Positions 1 through 5,196 of a stretch of 5,196 nt of DNA are shown one piece after another. This stretch comes from Treponema sp. UBA2869 (GTDB taxonomy: Bacteria; Spirochaetota; Spirochaetia; Treponematales; Treponemataceae), in NCBI GenBank assembly GCA_002350445.1, contig DEEV01000132.1:1-5196 (forward strand). The letters run 5' to 3'. Under the pieces are notes generated by a model. It was not told the origin of the DNA. It made no database searches and saw nothing but the letters and a program-made list of their open reading frames with translations. Numbering within the stretch: position 1 is the first letter of the stretch; the number at the start of each line of letters is the position of its first letter. The translations under genes were made by a program, and so were the position numbers.

Positions 1-1244
1 GAACCGGGATATTCGCCGCTCAAAAGAAGGAGCGCAATTTCCTGAAGAACATGATCTCCAAATTTTACACCAAAAAGATCGTTTACAAGCTTAAAATCTT
101 TTATATCCCAGCAGGCAAGATAACGCGGAACATCTGGAGAAGCATCCAGAATTGAGCGCATTTTTTCAAAAAAGGATTTGCGGTTTAAAAGTCCTGTAAG
201 TTCATCGTGGGCAGCCCGGTATTCCTCGTCAGTAAGCTTTTTAACTTCATTCGTACAATCACTAAGCTTTATAAAGCTTCCTTCCAGTTTTTCTGATTTA
301 TCACGCAGTTTCCTGTATTCAACTCTAAAAACATGTGGAGTTCCGTCAAGTTCAAGAATTTCTGTTGCATTGATTTTTTCTTCGGATTTTTTTACATACT
401 GACTTAGCGTAGAAATATTTTTAGAAGAAAAGAACAACTTTTCAGCCATTTGATTTTTAAAAGCAATCATTCCGTTTGAATCAAAGCAGACAACGGCATC
501 TGAAATTGAATCGGTTATTACGGTGAGCATATTTTCTTCAAAAAGATGCGGCTGTCTGTAAAATACAAACTGAAAAATTATAAGACCTATTATTCCGTAA
601 ATTATTGTGGTGTAATCGCTGCCCCAGCCCCATATTCGTCCGTACAAACGCGAAATAAAATTAAGGACAATACATGTTGTAAATAAAATCAGAATAAGTA
701 TAAATTTATATCTGTAAACTGAAGGTGAAACTAAAGCTGTTTTAATAAATCCACTGATTATAAAAACAGCAATAAGGTAGCAAAGCACAAGATGATACAG
801 GAACAAAGGAAGAATGCGTTCTCCCCACGAAAAGAAATTATCTCCTATGTAAATTCTAAAAAGAATGAGAGAAGTGTCTTTTTTTAAATTCATAAAAAGA
901 AGAACTACGTCAATTAAAAAAAACACTCCAAGTACTATATACATTTTTTTTGTAATACGGCGTTGAACATGAAATTCATTCCAGGAATTTTCAAAACATA
1001 TAAAGCGGAACAGCAAAATAAAAAACAGAATGTAATATAAAGATCTTATGAAAATTGCAAGCTGATACTGTTCAACAAAATAGATTAATCCTTCGCATAC
1101 AAGAATAAGGATTAAAGGAACAAGAAGTTTTGCAAAGTTCAGCGAAACCTTTGTTTTTTTATAAACACAAACTGAAAAAGCACAGATTAAGGCTATAGAA
1201 ATCAGAGGTAATAAAATTAAATAAACATTACGTATAAAAAGCAT
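1..1244 (-). CDS. Membrane 7TM-PAS-GGDEF signalling protein (C-terminus beyond window)
   Basis: Likely membrane sensor that makes, or otherwise controls, cyclic-di-GMP. Reading from ATG at 1244 gives 414 codons open to the left edge. About seven hydrophobic segments lie near residues 4-28, 36-55, 63-82, 101-119, 143-164, 180-198 and 210-228, resembling the N-terminal 7TM module found before PAS and GGDEF domains. A PAS-like domain follows (about 240-335; 'SISDAVVCFDSNGMI'). The GGDEF domain opens at about 345 with 'HDELTGLLNR', then 'WDIKDFKLVNDLFG' (379-392) and 'FGDHVL'. The GG(D/E)EF signature itself lies outside the window, so activity cannot be judged; a GGDEF-EAL fusion acting as phosphodiesterase remains possible. 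Start choice: ATG 1244 has no well-spaced Shine-Dalgarno. A TTG at 1268 would add eight residues but is less likely. The gene is divergent from the radical SAM gene, 65 bases away. Confidence 0.9.
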   Translation of the reverse strand, partial: MLFIRNVYLILLPLISIALICAFSVCVYKKTKVSLNFAKLLVPLILILVCEGLIYFVEQYQLAIFIRSLYYILFFILLFRFICFENSWNEFHVQRRITKKMYIVLGVFFLIDVVLLFMNLKKDTSLILFRIYIGDNFFSWGERILPLFLYHLVLCYLIAVFIISGFIKTALVSPSVYRYKFILILILFTTCIVLNFISRLYGRIWGWGSDYTTIIYGIIGLIIFQFVFYRQPHLFEENMLTVITDSISDAVVCFDSNGMIAFKNQMAEKLFFSSKNISTLSQYVKKSEEKINATEILELDGTPHVFRVEYRKLRDKSEKLEGSFIKLSDCTNEVKKLTDEEYRAAHDELTGLLNRKSFFEKMRSILDASPDVPRYLACWDIKDFKLVNDLFGVKFGDHVLQEIALLLLSGEYPG

Positions 1245-1268
1245 ACTTTCTGAGTTTATATTCTCCAA

Positions 1269-1297
1269 ATCATATTGATTGAAAATATTTGCACCAA
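1269..1297 (-). promoter_or_regulatory. Putative promoter for the 7TM-PAS-GGDEF gene
   Basis: On the minus strand, TTGGTG (1297-1292) and TATGAT (1274-1269) are separated by 17 bases. The -10 matches 5 of 6 consensus bases; the -35 is weak (3 of 6). Transcription would start near 1262, about 18 bases before ATG 1244. A second -10-like box, TATAAA (1260-1255), lies closer to the ATG and could serve instead with a poor -35. It overlaps the oppositely directed promoter of the radical SAM gene. Confidence 0.35.
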
Positions 1298-1303
1298 TAT
1301 AAT
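1275..1303 (+). promoter_or_regulatory. Putative sigma-70-type promoter for the radical SAM gene
   Basis: TTGATT (1275-1280) and a perfect TATAAT (1298-1303) are separated by 17 bases. The -35 matches TTGACA at 4 of 6 positions. The expected transcription start, about 7 bases after the -10, falls at about 1310, the A of the proposed ATG. The transcript would then be leaderless. In an AT-rich genome TATAAT arises often by chance, so the support comes from the spacing and from the position in a divergent intergenic gap. Confidence 0.5.
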
Positions 1304-1309
1304 TTTTAT

Positions 1310-2263
1310 ATGTTTAACCCGGATGAAATCATTTTTGCATCAACAAGCGAATGCAATCTTCATTGTAAGCACTGCTTTGTAAACAGAACAAAAAAACAAT
1401 TGAGTATTGAAGCTGCAAAAAAATTTATTGATGCATACATATATAATATAAGCACTTTTAAATTATCGCAAACACCAAAAATAGGTTTTTCAGGCGGAGA
1501 ACCTTTTTTATATATTGAATTCATTACAGAAATTACAAAACATGCGGTAAAAAATGACCTGATGTTTGATCAAATAATGACAAACGGCGACTGGTGGAAA
1601 GACACAGACGATTTGTATAAAAAACTCAAGCTTGTCTTTGATGCCGGTTACGATGGAAAAATTGGATTAAGCTGGGATTCGTACCACGGACAGGACAGCG
1701 AACGCATAAAAACCTTTATAAAAGCTGTTCAGGAAATTTTTGGAAAAGACAGCATAAATATTCAGACTGTTATTTATGACAGTTGCAAATATAAAAACAA
1801 AAATGAATTGAATGCAGACACTGAAGAAGTTTATTTTCCAGAAATAAATGCCGAAAACTACGATTTTCTGGAAGGAATTTCTGTTTACACTCTTCCAAGG
1901 ACTTTTACTTCGAACGATAAAAGAGCCTGGCAGGCAAAACATTGGTTTAAGGATGATTTTTGCGAAGGCCCAGGAAATATTTTTTATATTCATCCGGACG
2001 GAAATATTGCTCCATGCTGCGGCTTTGCCAACGAAAATGCGGAACTTTTTATAGGCAACATCTCTGACAGCTTTGAAAAAATAATGCAGAATGCTCAATC
2101 AAACAAAATGGTTAAAATCTGCTACGAAGAAGGTCTTGCTCACTACCGCAAACATGGACTAAAAAAAATATTGCACGCCCGCAAAAAAAAGCTTTGTGGA
2201 AAGTGCAGTGACATATGTTCTTTCTGTGATTTTTTATGTAAAGAAAATTTATTTGCCTTTTAA
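1310..2263 (+). CDS. Radical SAM enzyme with SPASM-like Cys-rich C-terminus, substrate unknown
   Basis: Iron-sulfur enzyme expected to cleave S-adenosylmethionine to a 5'-deoxyadenosyl radical. From ATG 1310 it has 317 residues. The cluster motif 'CNLHCKHC' (C15, C19, C22) is the classic CxxxCxxC, and 'SGGEP' (61-65) is the SAM-binding GGE motif. The C-terminus looks like a SPASM domain with an auxiliary cluster: C218-x12-G231-x4-C236 followed by C237, then C271, C296-x2-C299-x6-C306-x3-C310, with an extra C303. SPASM enzymes often modify peptides or proteins, but no precursor peptide is visible nearby, so the substrate is unknown. No signal peptide or membrane segment; probably cytoplasmic. 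In-frame TTG at 1289 would add seven residues but lies inside the putative promoter. Thioredoxin follows 74 bases downstream on the same strand. Confidence 0.93.
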   Translation: MFNPDEIIFASTSECNLHCKHCFVNRTKKQLSIEAAKKFIDAYIYNISTFKLSQTPKIGFSGGEPFLYIEFITEITKHAVKNDLMFDQIMTNGDWWKDTDDLYKKLKLVFDAGYDGKIGLSWDSYHGQDSERIKTFIKAVQEIFGKDSINIQTVIYDSCKYKNKNELNADTEEVYFPEINAENYDFLEGISVYTLPRTFTSNDKRAWQAKHWFKDDFCEGPGNIFYIHPDGNIAPCCGFANENAELFIGNISDSFEKIMQNAQSNKMVKICYEEGLAHYRKHGLKKILHARKKKLCGKCSDICSFCDFLCKENLFAF

Positions 2264-2281
2264 ATTATCCAAAGTTATATT
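2253..2281 (+). promoter_or_regulatory. Possible promoter for thioredoxin
   Basis: TTGCCT (2253-2258), overlapping the last codons of the radical SAM gene, and TATATT (2276-2281) are 17 bases apart, matching consensus at 4 and 5 of 6 positions. Transcription would start near 2288 and give a leader of about 50 bases containing the GC-rich hairpin. It would let thioredoxin be expressed independently of the upstream gene. Only moderate support, given the AT-rich background. Confidence 0.35.
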
Positions 2282-2300
2282 TAAAACAGCAGAATAAATA

Positions 2301-2323
2301 GCGCACGCTAGCGCGGATTTTTT
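2301..2323 (+). terminator. Small GC-rich hairpin followed by T6: weak terminator or attenuator
   Basis: GCGC (2301-2304) can pair with GCGC (2311-2314) around a six-base loop; GGA and six Ts (2318-2323) follow. This resembles an intrinsic terminator, but the stem is only four base pairs and the T run starts three bases after it. Part of the element is the palindrome CGCTAGCG (2306-2313), so it could also be a protein-binding site. It lies between the radical SAM gene and the thioredoxin ribosome binding site and could reduce read-through between them. Confidence 0.3.
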
Positions 2324-2326
2324 ACT

Positions 2327-2332
2327 GGAGGT
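2327..2332 (+). promoter_or_regulatory. Shine-Dalgarno site of thioredoxin
   Basis: GGAGGT lies five bases before ATG 2338, a near-perfect match to the anti-Shine-Dalgarno. It fixes the thioredoxin start. It also shows that this organism uses such sites, which makes their absence before the radical SAM and MATE genes noticeable. Confidence 0.85.
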
Positions 2333-2337
2333 ACATT

Positions 2338-2649
2338 ATGGCAGAAATAAACATTACCAAAGAAAATTTTCAGAAAGAAGTTCTTGAAAGTGACAAGCCC
2401 GTTTTGGTAGATTTCTGGGCACCGTGGTGCGGTCCATGCAGAATGCTCGGACCGGTAATTTCTGAAATTGCAGAAGAACGAACAGACATCAAAGTTTGTA
2501 AAGTAAACGTAGATGAAGAAGGCGAACTTGCATCGCAATTCGGAATTATGAACATTCCTTTTATAGGTGTGTTCAAAAATGGAAAGCTTGCGGCATCCAC
2601 TGTAGGGGCTCAGCCAAAAGAATCACTTATTGAGCTTTTGAAAAGTTGA
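2338..2649 (+). CDS. trxA: Thioredoxin
   Basis: Small cytoplasmic dithiol-disulfide oxidoreductase that passes electrons from thioredoxin reductase to protein disulfides and to enzymes such as peroxidases and reductases. The 103-residue length is typical of a single thioredoxin fold. The active site 'WCGPC' has C31 and C34. The buried Asp in 'VDFWA' is D25, and the cis-proline loop is 'NIP' with P74. Conserved glycines in 'KNGK' (G82) and 'VGAQ' (G90) are present. F75 follows the cis-proline where Thr is usual. One further Cys, C54, lies outside the active site. There is no signal peptide. The start is set by a strong Shine-Dalgarno site. It lies downstream of the radical SAM gene on the same strand, and its last 27 bases overlap the convergent MATE gene. 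No thioredoxin reductase gene is in view. Confidence 0.97.
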   Translation: MAEINITKENFQKEVLESDKPVLVDFWAPWCGPCRMLGPVISEIAEERTDIKVCKVNVDEEGELASQFGIMNIPFIGVFKNGKLAASTVGAQPKESLIELLKS

Positions 2650-3975
2650 TTTTTTGATGCAAAAAAGCATCCGGTATATTATAACGCAAATCACAGCAGA
2701 CAGTGCCGAACCGGCCGGAGCTGCAATTCCCATTGGAAAAAGATTTTCTGGATAATATCTGGATGCAAACGCCGCTCCTGGAATTCGTACAAGAATTATA
2801 GAAATAATATTATGCAGAAACGAAGCCATTGAATAACCATAGGCACAGAAAAAACCACTGAACGAAAAATGCACTGCAGCAAACACACAATCAAAAACAT
2901 ATGATTTAAGGTATTGAGTTCCAAGTTCAACAACCTTTGACTCATAAGTAAAAAGTCGTAGGACAGGTTCGGATAAAAACTGCAGGATAATTGAAAAAAA
3001 CATTCCAAGAGAAGCAGAAAGTATAATGCCGCAAAATAAAGTCTTTTTTGCGCGATAATGTTTACAAGCACCAATATTCTGTGCAGAAATGGCAGAAACA
3101 GATGAAAGCATAGAAGACGGAACCAAAAACAAAAAACAGATAATTTTTTCTACTATGCCAACAGCAGCAGCAACCTGAACGCCCCGCATATTTGCAATTA
3201 CCGTAATGGTAAGAAATGATATTTGAATAAAACCATCCTGAACGGCAACCGGCACACCTATTCTTGCAATTGATTTTACAATATTTCCATCCGGAACTAA
3301 ATCTGATTTTTTTATCTTTATGTTTTTTTTACTTTTTAGACAAAAAATAATCATAAGAGCTACACTTGCCGCCTGAGAAATTACAGTAGCAAGAGCAGCA
3401 CCTTCCGCATGTAGCCCCAGAATTCCCATAAAAAAATAATCCAGAAAAATGTTTATAAGGCAGGTGAATAAAACAAAATACATTGGAGTTTTAGAATCTC
3501 CCAAACCTCTGAAAACTGCTGAAAAAATATTATACACGGTTATAAATGGAATTCCGGTAAAACAGATTGTAAGATAAAGCTTTGTTTGTGGTCTGGAAAT
3601 TTGAGGAACCGACATAACTTCCAGAATATTGTTGCAAAAAAACATCAAAACGGCAGAAATAAAAATTGACAGAATAAGAAAAAACGAAAAAGAATTTCCA
3701 GTAATGCGAGAAGCTTCGCTTTTATTGTCCGAACCAGCAGCCCGTCCAACCAAAACAGTTGTTCCCATTGTAAAGCCTACAATAATTACGGTAATCATAT
3801 GCATAATCTGACTTCCGCAGGAAACTGCCGTAATGACGCTTGCCGAATAAAACTGACCTGTTACAAACAAGTCTGCCATACCGTATAAAGTTTGAAGAAA
3901 ATATGAAAACAGGAAAGGAATTGAAAATATAACTATATTTTTCAGCACACTTCCACGAGTAAAGTCTTTAGTCAT
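2623..3975 (-). CDS. MATE-family (NorM/DinF-like) multidrug efflux transporter
   Basis: Inner-membrane antiporter expected to export drugs or metabolites in exchange for Na+ or H+. At 450 residues it has the usual MATE length and about twelve hydrophobic segments throughout. Family hallmarks visible are the N-terminal 'FSIPFLFSYFLQTLYGMADLF' region (17-37), 'GRAAGSDNKSEA' after the second segment (77-88), 'FRGLGDSKTPM' (155-165), 'NIFLDYFFM' (175-183), 'AEGAALATVISQ' (190-201) and 'SAISAQNIGA' (294-303), which opens the second half in the way 'GRAAG' opens the first. The substrate cannot be read from sequence. ATG 3975 is the natural start and is preceded by a near-consensus promoter but no Shine-Dalgarno. 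The 3' end overlaps the thioredoxin gene on the opposite strand by 27 bases. The GGDEF gene upstream on the same strand is 87 bases away, so weak read-through from it is possible. Confidence 0.95.
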   Translation of the reverse strand: MTKDFTRGSVLKNIVIFSIPFLFSYFLQTLYGMADLFVTGQFYSASVITAVSCGSQIMHMITVIIVGFTMGTTVLVGRAAGSDNKSEASRITGNSFSFFLILSIFISAVLMFFCNNILEVMSVPQISRPQTKLYLTICFTGIPFITVYNIFSAVFRGLGDSKTPMYFVLFTCLINIFLDYFFMGILGLHAEGAALATVISQAASVALMIIFCLKSKKNIKIKKSDLVPDGNIVKSIARIGVPVAVQDGFIQISFLTITVIANMRGVQVAAAVGIVEKIICFLFLVPSSMLSSVSAISAQNIGACKHYRAKKTLFCGIILSASLGMFFSIILQFLSEPVLRLFTYESKVVELGTQYLKSYVFDCVFAAVHFSFSGFFCAYGYSMASFLHNIISIILVRIPGAAFASRYYPENLFPMGIAAPAGSALSAVICVIIYRMLFCIKKSTFQKLNK

Positions 3976-3984
3976 AATAAAGTG

Positions 3985-4013
3985 ATTTTAATTATTTTTA
4001 AAAGCTATGTCAA
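3985..4013 (-). promoter_or_regulatory. Strong sigma-70-type promoter for the MATE gene
   Basis: On the minus strand a perfect TTGACA (4013-4008) and TAAAAT (3990-3985, 5 of 6) are separated by 17 bases. The expected transcription start is near 3978, only about three bases before ATG 3975, so the mRNA would be almost leaderless. No purine-rich ribosome binding site precedes the ATG. This is the best promoter match in the window and suggests the MATE gene is transcribed on its own. The rest of the 3976-4062 gap holds no clear terminator or other element. Confidence 0.6.
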
Positions 4014-4062
4014 AAAGGGAAATGAATTATTGCGAAAAATCATAAAGAGTCATATAGAAAAA

Positions 4063-5196
4063 TTAATCTGCATTAAGATTTTTCTTATACTCGTAAAGTT
4101 TTTTATCTGCGGCAGCAATAAAGGACTGAATAGTCTTCATTTTTTCATTATAAAGCGCATAACCAAAACTGAACGTAAGCGAATATGGCAGGTTTGCTTC
4201 CTTAGTGATTTTCTCAAGAGAAAGAGAAATTTTATTGCAGAGAAGTTCCGCTTCAGCTTCGCTATCAAGTTCAGAAACTATAATATATTCATCGCCACCG
4301 TAACGGCCTATAAAATTATTGCTGTCGCGATTTGCATCTCTAAGGGCATTTGCACAATAAATAAGAGCTGCATCACCTTCCACGTGTCCAAAAGTATCAT
4401 TAATTTTTTTGAACTTATTTACGTCAAGCATAAAAACATACAGCTTATTACGTTCATTTTCATTTTTTATGCGCATACTTAAGTAACGCATAAGCTGATT
4501 ACGGTTATTTAATGAAGTCAATGTATCTACGGAAATTAAAAGATTCTGTAAATCTATATAAACAAATAAAAACGAAAGAGTAATTCCAACACTTATACTG
4601 GGAATATGTGGAACAAAAATCTGAATCAGACCTAATACCAGCGGAAATATAAGGAACATCGAAAGGATTCTGTATTCAATCTTTTTCATATAAGATTTTG
4701 TTTCAATTGATTTATAAAAAGCATGGGCTGAAGTAATTAAAGTATAAAGCTGGCACATTACCACATAAAGATATAAATATTTTCCGCGGACGTATTTATT
4801 ATTTTCATCAATGTAAAAAAGAAAACCATTAAAGAAAGACCCAATAACAGCAGCAATTATTATAACAACCGGTAATAGCGCAATGGTTTTAAGCAACCTG
4901 GACTGAATAAATTTTGATTCAAGCGAAGTTTCTACATAACAAAGCCAGAAATAACCGGTACAACATGCGGCAACATCATATACCGCATTTACGAAAAAAT
5001 TTGCATAACGTGGAAACAAAAGGATTCTTGATTCAATAAGAGCCCACAACATCTCTGAAATAAAAGAAAGGACTGCAAATAATACAGCCTTCATATAACA
5101 GCGTTGTTTTGTCTGTCGATCATAATTTTTGTAAAGGCTGTAAAGTACAATTCCCATCACAACCGAACAAAAGGAATTAATTTCCACAATCCAAAT
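4063..5196 (-). CDS. Membrane GGDEF-domain protein, putative diguanylate cyclase (start probably outside window)
   Basis: Probable enzyme joining two GTP into cyclic-di-GMP under control of a membrane sensor region. Counting from GTG at 5187 gives 374 residues, but the frame stays open to the right edge and GTG has only weak upstream context, so the real start is likely outside. About seven hydrophobic segments lie near residues 5-20, 33-55, 62-86, 102-123, 136-157, 173-193 and 197-217. The GGDEF domain fills about 220-372: 'DTLTSLNNRNQL' (221-232), metal-binding D255 in 'LDVNKFKKINDTFGH', signature 'RYGGDEY' (295-301) and terminal 'ADKKLYEYK'. The signature reads GGDEY instead of GGDEF. The inhibitory RxxD site expected just before it is absent (DSNN at 288-291), so product inhibition may be missing. 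The sensor region is not one I can name, and its ligand is unknown. Confidence 0.93.
   Translation of the reverse strand: MWIVEINSFCSVVMGIVLYSLYKNYDRQTKQRCYMKAVLFAVLSFISEMLWALIESRILLFPRYANFFVNAVYDVAACCTGYFWLCYVETSLESKFIQSRLLKTIALLPVVIIIAAVIGSFFNGFLFYIDENNKYVRGKYLYLYVVMCQLYTLITSAHAFYKSIETKSYMKKIEYRILSMFLIFPLVLGLIQIFVPHIPSISVGITLSFLFVYIDLQNLLISVDTLTSLNNRNQLMRYLSMRIKNENERNKLYVFMLDVNKFKKINDTFGHVEGDAALIYCANALRDANRDSNNFIGRYGGDEYIIVSELDSEAEAELLCNKISLSLEKITKEANLPYSLTFSFGYALYNEKMKTIQSFIAAADKKLYEYKKNLNAD

Noticed and set aside
264..279. Perfect 16-base palindrome AAGCTTTATAAAGCTT
   Set aside because: It lies inside the GGDEF-protein coding frame (codons for S-F-I-K-L), far from any gene start. AT-rich palindromes of this size can arise by chance.
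178..402. Plus-strand open frame of 74 codons
   Set aside because: Antisense to the PAS-GGDEF coding region. It is rich in Ser and Phe, with no domain or ribosome binding site.
1667..2098. Minus-strand open frame of 143 codons
   Set aside because: Shadow of the radical SAM gene, whose motifs make the plus-strand frame certain.
2656..2671. Inverted repeat GATGC-N6-GCATC just after the thioredoxin stop, considered as a terminator
   Set aside because: No T run follows the hairpin on either strand, the stem is only five base pairs, and it lies within the MATE coding region.
4007..4045. Short plus-strand frame of 12 codons in the MATE upstream gap, considered as a peptide precursor
   Set aside because: Too short, with no Shine-Dalgarno, and it overlaps the strong MATE promoter. 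Nothing links it to the radical SAM enzyme.
3982..4482. Plus-strand open frame of 166 codons
   Set aside because: It runs antisense through the second GGDEF gene and the MATE promoter. Its composition is low-complexity Ile/Lys/Phe, as expected from reversed AT-rich coding sequence, and there is no ribosome binding site.

Overview
This is an AT-rich, densely coded bacterial window with five protein genes and no RNA gene, mobile element or CRISPR array that I can see. Genes are almost back to back; no stretch longer than about 90 bases lacks a gene. TGA is read as stop, so the code is standard. Two membrane GGDEF proteins of different types, a radical SAM/SPASM enzyme, a CGPC thioredoxin and a MATE exporter suggest a gut- or rumen-type anaerobe. 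A Treponema-like spirochaete or a clostridial relative fits best. That is a low-confidence inference from gene style, because there is no marker gene here.

Layout: (1) Positions 1-1244, minus strand: a 7TM-PAS-GGDEF signalling protein whose C-terminal end lies beyond the left edge. (2) 1245-1309: a short divergent intergenic region with overlapping, oppositely directed promoter-like elements. (3) 1310-2263, plus strand: a radical SAM enzyme with a Cys-rich SPASM-like C-terminus and unknown substrate. (4) 2264-2337: a short leader with a small GC-rich hairpin and a strong ribosome binding site. (5) 2338-2649, plus strand: thioredoxin. (6) 2623-3975, minus strand: a MATE-family transporter whose 3' end overlaps the thioredoxin gene by 27 bases, tail to tail. 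(7) 3976-4062: an intergenic region with a near-consensus promoter for the MATE gene. (8) 4063 to the right edge, minus strand: a second membrane protein with a GGDEF domain, whose start probably lies outside the window.

Possible functional links: the two GGDEF proteins point to cyclic-di-GMP signalling fed by membrane sensing. The radical SAM enzyme and thioredoxin run in the same direction 74 bases apart and may form a redox pair, but nothing here shows the enzyme's substrate, and no precursor peptide gene is visible. The most unusual regulatory feature is that the predicted promoters of the radical SAM and MATE genes put the transcription start at, or a few bases before, the ATG, with no Shine-Dalgarno sequence. 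Both mRNAs may therefore be leaderless or nearly so, while the thioredoxin gene has a textbook ribosome binding site. I see no strong candidate for a wholly new system; the radical SAM enzyme is the least explained gene.
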